A stretch of DNA of 64,000 nt from Sphingopyxis sp. PAMC25046 (lineage in GTDB: Bacteria; Pseudomonadota; Alphaproteobacteria; Sphingomonadales; Sphingomonadaceae): contig NZ_CP039250.1 in NCBI RefSeq assembly GCF_004795895.1, positions 3,410,001-3,474,000 of the forward strand, in the 5' to 3' direction. Below the pieces are notes generated by a model. It had not been told where the DNA came from and did no database searches. It saw nothing but the letters and a program-made list of their open reading frames with translations. Below are positions 1 to 10,300 of this stretch, one piece after another (the stretch's first letter is position 1; each line of letters begins with the position of its first letter). A program made the translations under genes and the position numbers.

Positions 1-2
1 AC

Positions 3-794
3 GCGGTCAACACGATGATGCCGCCCTATGCTCCGAGCTACGAACTCGATGCCACGCGGCCAGGGTTTACGGACTGGTCCAGCGCCAGGACGCTCCCGCC
101 CCAACGCCACGACACGATCGGCGACATGCTCGCGGCCCGCGGGGTCGATTGGGCGTGGTACGCCGGCGGCTGGGGCGCGGCGCTCGCCGGGCACGGCACC
201 GACGCGGAATTTCCCTCGCGGCCCAACTTCCAACCTCACCATCAGCCGCTCAACTATTTCGTGCAGTTTGCTCCCGGCACGGCTAAGCGCGACCGGCACT
301 TGCGCGATGGCGGTCACGGCGAAACGGCGCGGACCAACAGGTTCCTGGCGGACGTCGAGGCCGGGCGCTTACCCGCGGTCAGCTATTACAAGCCGCAGGG
401 CAACCTCAATATGCACGCCGGCTATTCGGATGTCGATGCCGGCGACCGCCATATCGCAGGTGTGATCAACGCATTGCGCAACAGCCCGCAATGGGAAAAA
501 ATGCTCGTCATCGTCACCTTCGACGAAAATGGCGGGTGGTGGGACCATGTCGCGCCGCCCAAAGGGGATCGCTGGGGCCCCGGGACGCGTATTCCCGCGA
601 TCATCGTCTCTCCCCATGCGCGCCGCGGGGAAGTCGATCACACGATCTATGACACCGGCTCCATCGCGCGTTTCCTCACACGACGCTTCGGGCTGAAAAA
701 GCTGCCAGGATTGGTCGAACGCGAGCGCGCGATGGTCGCCGCCGGTGAGCCGCCACCGGGCGATCTCACAGGCGCACTCGCCTTCGACGGATGA
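3..794 (+). CDS. Phosphoesterase family protein (acid phosphatase / phospholipase C type), 3' part
   Basis: The reading frame is open from the left edge of the window, so only the C-terminal 263 residues or so are present and the true start lies outside. The stretch TFDENGGWWDHVAPP followed by GPGTRIPAIIVSPHARRG is the characteristic C-terminal core of the phosphoesterase family (PF04185), which includes bacterial acid phosphatase AcpA and non-haemolytic phospholipases C; the Asp-Glu-Asn and Asp-His residues belong to the metal and phosphate site. Members are usually exported and hydrolyse phosphomonoesters or phospholipids, but the signal peptide cannot be checked here and the substrate cannot be told from this fragment. 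No downstream gene follows on the same strand. Confidence 0.85.
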   Translation, partial: AVNTMMPPYAPSYELDATRPGFTDWSSARTLPPQRHDTIGDMLAARGVDWAWYAGGWGAALAGHGTDAEFPSRPNFQPHHQPLNYFVQFAPGTAKRDRHLRDGGHGETARTNRFLADVEAGRLPAVSYYKPQGNLNMHAGYSDVDAGDRHIAGVINALRNSPQWEKMLVIVTFDENGGWWDHVAPPKGDRWGPGTRIPAIIVSPHARRGEVDHTIYDTGSIARFLTRRFGLKKLPGLVERERAMVAAGEPPPGDLTGALAFDG

Positions 795-1153
795 GTAGCA
801 CGTCCAGCTCCATAGTGCGGGTCCGGCAGTGGATCATGCGACCGCAGCTCGTTTTCCCAAGTGCGACTAATCTAGGCCCCCACCGACAATACCGATTGCT
901 CGCCTTCGAGCGCGGGAACGGCAAGAGAATCCCGACGGACCACTGTTGTTGAACGTCAGTTAGGCCATGCTGGTAATCGTCGGATGAAGTTCTCAATTTA
1001 AGAGCGTTTCCGATTTAAAGTCGGCCTGATATGACCCAAGCCTTCATCCATCCGAATTAGAGCCCAGCGGCCTCCGCAACCGCTGATACTGGCCGGTAGC
1101 AGTCAGTCTGCTCTTAAGCGGAAAAGCTCGAAAGCGGACGTTTGGAAATCTTT
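795..1153. other. Intergenic region between convergent genes
   Basis: About 360 bases separate the ends of the phosphoesterase gene and the HlyD gene, which face each other. No ORF with a ribosome binding site and no clear terminator hairpin was seen. The base composition is less GC-rich than the flanks. Confidence 0.5.
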
Positions 1154-2512
1154 CTAATGTTCGCGGCCGGCCTTCCACAAGGTTTGGGTCAGCGGTTCGA
1201 ACAGATATTCGAGCGCGGTACGTTTACGCAGCGGGACCATCACCTCGGCGGGCATACCCGCCCGTAGACCATTGTTACCGCGCAGCGCCGCGATCTTCTG
1301 CATCTCGGCCGGCGGCACCATCACCTCGATCTCGAAATAATCCAGGCCCGTCCGGTTGTCCTCGAAACTGTCGGCCGACACTTTGCTGATCTTGCCCATC
1401 AGGATCGGTAGACTGCGTTCCTGGATTCCCGAAAAGCGCACCTGCGTTTCCATTCCGGGCGACAGGTCGTCGGCGTCGTTGGGCGACGCCTTCGCCAGCA
1501 CGACCAGCGCCTTATTCTTCGGAACGATCTCCATCAGCACGTCGCCCGGCGCGGCGACGCCGCCGACGGTGAATATCTTCAGGCCGACCACGCGCCCGCT
1601 CGCCGGCGCGCGCACCACCGACTGCGTCAGGCGCTCGCGCGTCGCGAACAGGCGCGGCTGCAATTCGTCGAGCCGCACCTGGACCTCGCGAAGCTGGGTG
1701 GCGACTTCCTCGAGCGTGCGGCGGTCCATCGACACCATCTGGAGGCGCGATTCGCCGATCGCTTCCTCCAGCCGCGCGACGTCCGAGTTGAGCGCGCCGA
1801 AATCGCCGTCGAGCTGCGCCGCGCTGCGCTCGATCGCACGCAGCCGGTTCGTCGACACGAAGCCGCGCGCGGACAGAGTGCGTAGCCCCGTCAGTTCCTC
1901 GTGGATCAGCCGCTGCTGGATGCGGTTCGATTCGATCTGCGCGCCATAACCGACGATCTGCCGGCTATGCTGAGCGACCCGCTGGCCCAGCATGGCGCGT
2001 TCGGTCGCGTTCGACCGCCGGCGCGCGTCGAACAGCAGGCGCTGCCCGCGCATCGCTTCGTCGGCGAGCGCGCGGTCGCCGGCGAGGAAGCTCGAAAACT
2101 CGACCGGTTCGGCGATGCTGCCCGCCCCGTCGCGCTCGGTGATCAGCCGCGCACGCTGCGCGAGCAGCGCGACGATCTCGCCCGTCAACCCGCGCTCGGC
2201 CGCGACGACGTCGGACGCCGATATCTTGAGCAGCACGTCGCCGCGGCGCACCTCGCTCCCTTCGGCCACCATCAAGGCCGTGACGATGCCGCCGTCCTTG
2301 TGCTGGACCGCTTGCCGGTTGCCCGCGACCGAGACCGACCCTTGCGCGAGCGCCCCCGCGTCGAGCGGGGTCAGCGCCGCCCAGCCGAGCAGGCCGACAA
2401 AGAAGGCGCCGGCGACGAGCAGGCCCACTCTGATCTCGCGTTTCGACGAATCGATCGCCTCGACCGGCAGCGGTGCGCCGTGGAGGTCGTCGCCGAAGCT
2501 CATCGCGTTCAT
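1154..2512 (-). CDS. HlyD/PrtE family type I secretion membrane fusion protein
   Basis: This 452-residue protein is the periplasmic adaptor of a type I secretion system, linking the ABC transporter in the inner membrane to a TolC-like outer membrane channel. A short cytosolic N terminus is followed by one membrane helix around residues 28-50 (VGLLVAGAFFVGLLGWAAL). A lipoyl-like half (GSVSVAGNRQAVQHKDGGIV), a long coiled-coil hairpin (about 130-285) and a C-terminal beta-barrel half (VRAPASGRVVGLKIFTVGGV) complete the usual architecture, and the length is typical. The start ATG overlaps the stop of the upstream transporter by four bases (ATGA), so the two are translationally coupled. No TolC homologue is encoded nearby, so the outer membrane channel must come from elsewhere. 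Confidence 0.93.
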   Translation of the reverse strand: MNAMSFGDDLHGAPLPVEAIDSSKREIRVGLLVAGAFFVGLLGWAALTPLDAGALAQGSVSVAGNRQAVQHKDGGIVTALMVAEGSEVRRGDVLLKISASDVVAAERGLTGEIVALLAQRARLITERDGAGSIAEPVEFSSFLAGDRALADEAMRGQRLLFDARRRSNATERAMLGQRVAQHSRQIVGYGAQIESNRIQQRLIHEELTGLRTLSARGFVSTNRLRAIERSAAQLDGDFGALNSDVARLEEAIGESRLQMVSMDRRTLEEVATQLREVQVRLDELQPRLFATRERLTQSVVRAPASGRVVGLKIFTVGGVAAPGDVLMEIVPKNKALVVLAKASPNDADDLSPGMETQVRFSGIQERSLPILMGKISKVSADSFEDNRTGLDYFEIEVMVPPAEMQKIAALRGNNGLRAGMPAEVMVPLRKRTALEYLFEPLTQTLWKAGREH

Positions 2513-4266
2513 GGCTTTTTGCCCCTCTGCATCTTCACGACATTGGCGGCCGCGCGCGCGGCGCTCTGTTTGAGCTGTTCGATCACCTGTTCGCGCGGCC
2601 CCTGATGTTCGATGATCCCGTTCTTCATCACCGCCAGCCGATCGGCATCGCGGAGCGCCGCCTGACGGTGGGTGACGATCATGATGGCGGCCTCGCGCGC
2701 CTTCGCGGCGGCGATCGCATCGCCCAGGGCTTCCTCGCCCTGGCTGTCGAGCGAGGCGTTGGGCTCGTCGAGGATCAGGATCTTGGGATCGCCATAGAGC
2801 GCGCGCGCCAGCGCGACGCGCTGCGCCTGTCCGCCCGACAGCCGCAGCCCCCCGTCGCCGATCCGCGCATTATATCCGCCCGGCAGGTGCAGGACCATGT
2901 CGTGGATGCCCGCCGATATCGCGGCGCGCGTCACCTTGTGGTCGATGTCGGCCGCATGCTCGCCGCGCGCGGCGGCGAAGCGCGAGATATTGTCGCCGAT
3001 CGTCCCGGGAAGCAGGGTCGGATCCTGCGGCAGATAGCCGATATGGGCGGCGAGCCGCTCGCCGTCCCAGTCGCTATATTGAGCATCGTCGATCCGGACT
3101 TCGCCGCCGTCGGGCGGGATCGCGCCCGCCGCGATGCGCGCGAGCGTCGTCTTGCCGGCGCCCGACGGACCGATCACGCCGAGCACTTCGCCGGGAATGA
3201 TCCAGGTCGAGACGCCGCGCAGGATCAGCGCGCTGTTGTCGGGGGTGCGCAGCAGGACGTTGGCAAGTTCGACATAGCCCTCGGGCGCGGGAAGAATGAG
3301 GCGCTCGCCGACCAGATCGTCGGTATCGCGGAACAGCGCCTCGACCGACGCCTTCGCCTGACGCGCCTGGCCCACCGAGGGCCACGCCTGCACCATCTGT
3401 TCGATCGGCTGGAGAGCGCGCGCGAGCAGCACCGAGGCCGCGATGATCGCGCCGACCGAAATCTCAGCGTGGATCGCCAGATAGGCCCCGGCGCCGAGCG
3501 CGAGCGACTGCATGAACATGCGCGCGAATTTGACGAGGCCCGAATAGCGCGAGGCGACGAACTGCGTCGCCGCGCTCGCCTCGAGCCCGGCGCGGCGATC
3601 GGCGATCTGGCGCGCGACCATCGCGCGACGCATGCCGAGCGCGCGCACAATCTCGGCCTTGTCGAACATCGCTTCCTGTCCCGCATAGGCCAGCGCCATC
3701 GCGCGGTGCCCGTCGGCGGCCGAGCGCCTGGTCGCGCGTTCGTTGAGCAGCGCGAGGCCGAGGAGAATGACGCCGCCGCCAAGGATGATCATCCCGAGCA
3801 GCGGATGGATGAGGAAGGCGACGATGAAATAGAGCGGCGTCCAGGGAATATCGAACAGCGCGATCGCGGCCGGGCTGGCGACCGCGCCGCGAAAATTGTC
3901 GAAATCGCGCATCGCCTGAGCGGCGCCCGGATCTCCGCTCCCCTTGGCCCGCGCGAGCAGCCGGTCGAGGATCGGCGCCGCGAGTTGGCGATTGAGCCGC
4001 AGCGAGGCGCGCAGCATCAGCCGGCTGCGCACCATGTCGAGCGCGCTGAGGCAGGCGATCGATATGCCGACGATGACGGTGATCCAGAACAGCGTCAGTT
4101 CCCCGCCCGTCGGCACGACGCGGTCGTAGACCTGCATCATATAGATGGTCGGCGCCAGATAGAGGATGTTGACCAGCGCGCTGAACAGCGCCGCCGCGAG
4201 GAAATGCCGGCGGCACGCCGCGAAGGCCGCCTTGATCGGAACCGGAACAGCGGGATCGTGACGCAT
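2509..4266 (-). CDS. Type I secretion system permease/ATPase (PrtD/HlyB-like)
   Basis: A 585-residue half-size ABC exporter: an N-terminal membrane domain with about six helices (LAAALFSALVNILYLAPTIYMMQVYDRVV at the start is typical of PrtD) followed by the ATPase domain with Walker A GPSGAGKTT (about residue 367), signature LSGGQAQ (about 477) and Walker B ILILDEPNAS (about 498). It powers export of substrates with an uncleaved C-terminal signal, here very probably the RTX peroxidase encoded just upstream. I place the start at 4266 because the ATG there has a GGGAGGG ribosome binding site and matches the usual PrtD N terminus; the frame stays open 46 codons further upstream but runs through a hairpin. 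PrtD lacks the N-terminal C39-like peptidase domain, as expected for RTX substrates. Confidence 0.93.
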   Translation of the reverse strand: MRHDPAVPVPIKAAFAACRRHFLAAALFSALVNILYLAPTIYMMQVYDRVVPTGGELTLFWITVIVGISIACLSALDMVRSRLMLRASLRLNRQLAAPILDRLLARAKGSGDPGAAQAMRDFDNFRGAVASPAAIALFDIPWTPLYFIVAFLIHPLLGMIILGGGVILLGLALLNERATRRSAADGHRAMALAYAGQEAMFDKAEIVRALGMRRAMVARQIADRRAGLEASAATQFVASRYSGLVKFARMFMQSLALGAGAYLAIHAEISVGAIIAASVLLARALQPIEQMVQAWPSVGQARQAKASVEALFRDTDDLVGERLILPAPEGYVELANVLLRTPDNSALILRGVSTWIIPGEVLGVIGPSGAGKTTLARIAAGAIPPDGGEVRIDDAQYSDWDGERLAAHIGYLPQDPTLLPGTIGDNISRFAAARGEHAADIDHKVTRAAISAGIHDMVLHLPGGYNARIGDGGLRLSGGQAQRVALARALYGDPKILILDEPNASLDSQGEEALGDAIAAAKAREAAIMIVTHRQAALRDADRLAVMKNGIIEHQGPREQVIEQLKQSAARAAANVVKMQRGKKP

Positions 4267-4302
4267 GACCCTCCCCCTTTTCTTCTGACGATCTTGTTCA
4301 AG

Positions 4303-4341
4303 CGAAAGGAAAGACCCGGACCGGCTGAGCCGATCCGGGTC
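4303..4341 (-). terminator. Hairpin between RTX peroxidase and its transporter genes (terminator or attenuator)
   Basis: Read on the minus strand, GACCCGGA (4341-4334) pairs with TCCGGGTC (4320-4313), with a further inner CGGCT/AGCCG pairing, and the stem is followed by TTTCCTTTC. It lies in the gap of about 86 bases between the peroxidase stop and the transporter start. This is the expected place for partial termination that yields more cargo mRNA than exporter mRNA. The pyrimidine tail contains two C residues, so termination is probably incomplete. Confidence 0.6.
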
Positions 4342-4352
4342 CCCGGGGGACT

Positions 4353-7300
4353 TCAGACATAATCCCAGTCGTTGCGGACCATGTCGGCGCGATCGATCCA
4401 CCAATCGCGAACCGGATCCAGCCAGCGGCTATGCGCCTGCGGGGCGGGAGCGGGAGCGGGATCGGCGGGCGGCGGCGTGCCGCCTTCCGCGGGCGCGGCG
4501 AGCGGCGCATTGCCCACGGCGCCCCCGGCGAAGCGGAAGGACGCACCCGCGAGGTCGCCGGCGGTCATCGCGTCGAACGTCATCGAATGCCCGTCGATGC
4601 GCAGGATCGCGCCGTCGCCTGATTGGGCCATCGCGACCCGCGCCGCGAAATTGTCCGCGGTGATGCCAAGGGCGCTAAGGTCGATCACATCGTCATCGAC
4701 GTCGAAATCGGTCACCCGATCGTCGCCCTCGCCAAAGACGAAGACGTCGTCCCCGCTACCGCCCGTCATCACGTCGTCGCCCGCGCCGCCGTCGAGCCGA
4801 TCGTCGCCCGATCCGCCGCCGAGCACATCGTCGCCGCCGCCGCCCGCGAGCAGATCGTCGCCCGACCCGCCCGAAAGCACATCGTCGCCGCCACCGCCGT
4901 CGAGCTCGTCGTCACCCGAGCCGCCCGAAAGCGCGTCATCGCCGCCGCGGCCACGGATAACGTCGTCGCCCGACCCGCCCTTCAGCACATCGTGCCCGGC
5001 GGTCCCGATCGGCGTATCGGCGTGTGAGGGCGCCGGCGCATCGTCGTCGTCGTCATCGTGATCGTGATCGTCGTCATCCGAAGCCGACACACCTCCCGCG
5101 TTGGCGGTGGTGCCAAAGAAGGTCACGCTGTGCCCTTCGGTCGACAGCGTCGTGCTGCCGTCGGCATTTTCGGTCGCGGTATAATCGTCGATGGTCTTGC
5201 CGTCGGCGAGTTCGAAGCGATCCTGATCGCGCATCTGGCCCAGGATGACGTCATTGCCCCCGCTCGACTTGAACACGACGCGGTGCGCCGACTGGAGCGC
5301 GCCGATGTCGACGACGTCGTCGCCGTCGCTGCCCTCGATCGTGATTGTGCTGGTCGACAGGCTGGTCGGAGCGAAGTCGCCGATCGGGAGGAAGGTATCG
5401 CCGCCACCGCGGCCGTTGATCACGATTTCCTCGACATTGTCGAGTTCGGCGATGATGTCGGCGTTGGTGGTGCCGTTGCGCGTGATGATGATCTCGGCAT
5501 TAGCGTTTAGCCCCGTGAGGCCTGCTGCCAGCGCCGCAGCGCGCGAATAGATGCGGAAGGTTTCCGCGCTCGCATCGCCCACGACCTTGACCGTGTCGGT
5601 GTCCGCCCCGCCATCGATGAAGTCACGGCCATCGCCGACCGACCAATAGGCGGTGTCGTTGCCCGCCCCGCCGTTTACCGTGTCATTGCCCTGACCGCCA
5701 ACGAGCAGATCGTTGCCCGCGCCGCCGTTGAGCGAGTCGGTGCCGGCAAAGCCGAACACCGCCTGCGACCCGCCAGCGCCTGCCGCGCCGTTGAGATTGG
5801 CATTGTTTGCCGCAGTCCCCGCCACCACGCTATAGTTGGCACCGGCAAAGCGCAGCGTTTCGATCGTGCTCAGCGTGTCGGTGCCTTCGGCGCCCGTCAG
5901 GTCGGTCACGACCAGATTGGTGCCGTTCGACGCCAGCGCGAAATTGGCGACATTGCCGGCAAAGACCGCGACGTCGGTTCCCGCGCCGCCGTCGAGCCGG
6001 TCGTCGCCCGCCCCGCCGTTCAGCGTGTCGTTTCCGCCCGCACCGTTCAAAATGTCGTTGCCGCCATTGCCGTTGAGCGTGTCGTTGGCCCCGGCCCCGA
6101 ACAGGCCGCTCGTGCCGTCGGCGATATCGTCGCCGGCGGTACCGTTGAACGTGTTGCCGAGGAAGGGAACCGCGTCCCAATTGTCACCCACGACACCGGT
6201 CGGCGCGGAAACCAGCGTCTCCTGATGCCCCGCACCGTCGGTGAAGCTGACGCTGACGCGGAGCAACCCGCCAACCTGACCACCGATCCCGAGAATGCCG
6301 TCGGTCGGCGTAAAGGACGCCCCCGTCCCGCTAGCCAGGATATTATTCCAGGTCGCTCCATTATCGCTCGAAACCTGCCAGCGGTAGCTGAACGCGCCGA
6401 GCCCGTTTTCATCCGCGATCGCGCTGGTATTCACGGTCAGGGTCTGGCCCTCGGTCGGGGTGAGATCGCTGATCACCGGCGCACCGGTCGCGGGCGTGTT
6501 GATCAGCCCCGCGGTCGAAATCCGCTGGTCGCCGAACTGCAGCCATTCGACATTATAGACCTGATCGATACCGTCGGATTCGCGATTGCGCCCGGTGACG
6601 GGGTCGATCGCGCCGCCGGTCTGGTCGACATGTTCGATGCGCAGCCCGCCGTTGCCGTTGCTCGTGATCGCGTAATTTTCGAGCACGTCCCAGAAGACGG
6701 CGGTGTCCTCGCCGCTGTCGTCGGATAGGATCTCACGGACGATCTCCATCGCGCCCGGGTTGATCCGGCCTTCGCTCATCCAGCTCGTCAGCGACCTGGT
6801 CACGCCGCCCAGCGTGACCGAATCTTCCATGCTGGTGACGCTGAATTCGATACCGTCCTTCGTGACGCCGGTCAGCTTGACGCTGAGATAGCGGTCACCG
6901 TCGATCACATCGTCGCCGCCTCGGCCCTCGATCGTGTCGCTGCCGCCGCCGCCGAGCAGGATATTGCCGCCGACGAAGACCGCCTCGGTGATACCGGTCG
7001 CACCATTCTCCCACGATCCGGTCGCCCAATAGGGCAGCGTCTGCATCAGGTCGGGCGTGATGATCTCCGACAATCCGGCGATCCGGTCGATCCCCGCCTG
7101 GTTGAGCTCATTGTAGCGGAAACCCGTCTCGGGCGTCGGATCGACCGTCGTGCCGCCCTCGGCATCGGCGCCGGTGCGGTCGTCGCCGCGCAGCACGTCG
7201 TTGCCGTTCCAGCCCGACAGCGCCTCGACCTGGCTGAAGCGGTCGCGCAGCACCTCGTTCGGCAGCGTCGTGAAGATGTCGACGCGCATGTCGGCGTCGA

Positions 7301-10300
7301 CACCGCTCGACTGGCCCTGATGGGTCACCCAGTCATGGCCCCACATGCCGATATTCTTCTGGATCCCCTCGCCGGCGAACATGATGTCGTCGCCCGAATC
7401 GGCGTCATAATCGGTATCGCCCTGCCCGCCGTTGAGCACATCGTGGCCGATGATCGTCGAGTTGAAGAACAGCTCGCCATTGTCGCCCGCGATATAGTCG
7501 AAGCCAGCGCCGCCCTCGACCCAGTCGTCACCCTCGTTGCCGAACAGCGCGCCGATGCCGTCGCCGCCATAGATGAGGTCGTCGTCCAGACCGCCGCGGA
7601 TTTCCCCGTCATCGAAGCCCGAGACGAGATAGTCCTTGCCCGCACCGCCGAAGATCAGCGACATGCCGGTGCCGTCGACGATGACGTCGTTGCCGGTTTC
7701 GCCCTTCAACACCGAGATCGCGCCGATGTCGGTGCCGGAACTGGTGATGATGTCGTCGCCCGCACCGCCGTTGATGCTGTCGACGCCGTAACCGGCTTCG
7801 ATGCGGTCGTCGCCATCCTCGCCCCAGACAGTGTCGTCCCCGCCGCCCGCGACGATATGGTCGTTGGCGCCTGTGCCCTGGATGACGATATGGTCGAGCC
7901 CGTTATAACGGATATATTCCGCCACCCCGTCGCCGTCGACGTCGCGGCGCTCGACGAGGCTGGAGATACCCTGCAGCACCGCATTTTCGTGCGCGGGATC
8001 GTCGATCCCGGTCATCGCCATCTGCTTGTTATGATCCATGTACAGGATGTGATCGGGGGTCGAGAAGATGTCCGCCGGCAGCGCAAAGCCGTCGAGGTCG
8101 GTATTCTTCTTGACCATCTTCGCGAGCGAGTTGTTTTCGAGCTCGGTCAGCAGATTGAGGCCCTGCGTGCGCGACAGGTAATAAAAGCGATCCGAATCCT
8201 GCAGATTTTCCATCTGCATCTGGAACACGAAGGAGAAGGTCGATCCCAGCATGCCGCCGAACGCCATCTTCTTTTCGGCCAGGCCACCGATCCACAGGTC
8301 GACGTCGTTGAGCCCGCCAAGGCTGCCGCCCGCATAGGCTCCGGTCGCGTTGAGGAAGTCGAGCCGGTCGCCCGGCGCGCCCTCGCCGCCGAAGACGAGC
8401 GCCATCGCGGCGTCGCGCTTGCCCTCAATCGTCGTTTCGGCAGTGATCGTCGCGTGCGTGCCATAGGCCGCAATAAAGTTGATCACCGATTCGGGATTAC
8501 GCATGTTGAGCGCGAAGTCGGTCCAACTGGTATAGGGACGCAGCAGCGTGTCGCCGGTTGCCATGTCCTGAAACTGCGCCCGGGCCTGGTTGAGCGTCGG
8601 CATGCCGGTGTCGCGGCCCCGCGCGATGTTGAGCGCGGCGAGGTCGAGCGGGATGCCGACGAGTTGATTGCGCAGCACGTCGGTGACGAATTCGTCGATC
8701 TCGTTGCCGACCTGCATCGTCATCCCGCGCACGATCGCGGCCGCGGCTTCGCGATGATTGACCGTGTCCGATCCGAAAGCCAGCGGGTTGAGGAAGGCGT
8801 CGAACAATTCCATATTGGTGACGCTGCCATCCGCATTCTGCTGATCGACCGTCTGGTTCAGCATCGAATGGCCAAAGCGATAGACGACGTTCGCGAACTC
8901 GGCGAAGATTGCCGGATTGAGCTCGACATCGGGTTCGACGAGGAAGATGTCCACGTCGGGCTGGATCTTGCGCGCGAACTCTTCGAAGACGAGGTGCTGA
9001 TACTGCATTTCGGTCGCGAAGCGCGCCGCCTGGAACAGGCGTTCGCCATCCCAAGCCAGCCCGTCCATCGTCGCGGGAATGCTCGTCACATCGACGGCGA
9101 GCCATTGGTTGAGGAAGGCGAGGTCGCCCGATTCGAATGCCGTCTTCTTGATCTCTTCGACCTGCCGGTTGTGTTCGGAGTGGAAGACGTGGTGAACCGC
9201 AGTCAGGCCGATATTCTCGTTCCCGCGCCCGTCGCCGGTGATGTAGTGCGCGTCGAGCAGTTCATCGTCATATTGCGTCTGCTGCCCGCGCGTGTTGAAG
9301 CCGCCCGAATAGCCGACGGCATCATCGGTATCCTGCTGAAGCACGCCGTCCGCGAGGACCGGCACCGCCGCATGGGCGATATCGTCGAGAAAGGCATTGC
9401 CGGTGCGCGCCGCCGAAACGGTCTGGCCCGCCTCGATCGTAATCTCGGTCCCACCCGACCCCATGATCACCGTGCCGACGGGAAGCTCGATCGCCGACGG
9501 GTTGATCGGGCTCGCGATGTTGCCCTCGACATAGATGGGTTCGCCGTCGGGCGTGAAGGCCGCGAGAATCTGGGGCAAGCCGTTGGGACCGCGGATGAAT
9601 TCACCATAGGGGTCCATCCGGAAGACCGGGACCTGTGTGACGTCGGCATCGGTCAACTCGATGCCCAGCATCGTGCGCGCCTGTTCCTTGACATCGGCCC
9701 AGGTCGCCATGCCGCGATCGCCCTCGAGCAGATGGCCGGTCGAGACGGGCTTGCCGCCGACCATTTCATATTCGCGCAGGAACAGCTGATGCGAGGCATG
9801 CGATGTATAGGTCTGGTTTTGATCGACCCAGGGCGTGGTCACGTTACCCGCGCCCTCCCCGACCGTGGCGCGCGTCATCGCCATGAAATTGGTGTGCGGG
9901 CTGTCGGGGTCATAGAGCGGGTCGTCGGGCTGGAGCGGAATATAGACCGTGCCATTGCCCCCCTTGGAGACGAGATCGAGGCCGTGATCGAAGAACTGGC
10001 CGAAGAGCGTGAACCAGCCGTTGTAAGACGCTGACAGCCCCTCGTCGGGCGACACGTTGCGCAAGAGGACGCTGTTGCCGTCCATTTCGACGCCATAGTC
10101 GTCGAGTGTCGCCGAAAGCACGCCCTGGGCGACCTCCACCGCATCTTCTGCGGTTGTGACGGCGACCTGCGCCTCCGCCTGCGCCGTCGCGGCGGCGGAG
10201 ACCGCCGTGATGAGGGCGGGAATGGCTGCCGGATCGGTTTCGGCAATCAGGTTCGCGACCGCCTGGTTATAGGCTGCCTGGGCGTCGGTCAGCGCCAGAT

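Noticed and set aside
2473..4362. A 629-residue plus-strand ORF opposite the ABC transporter
   Set aside because: Antisense shadow of an unmistakable PrtD gene.
4740..5000. Regularly spaced short DNA repeats that could suggest a CRISPR array
   Set aside because: They encode RTX nonapeptides in frame, vary at third positions and have no unique spacers.
7320..10034. A 904-residue ORF on the plus strand inside the peroxidase gene
   Set aside because: It is the mirror of the RTX protein frame in GC-rich DNA; its composition (HD-, RR-rich) has no domain and the opposite strand has clear peroxidase motifs.
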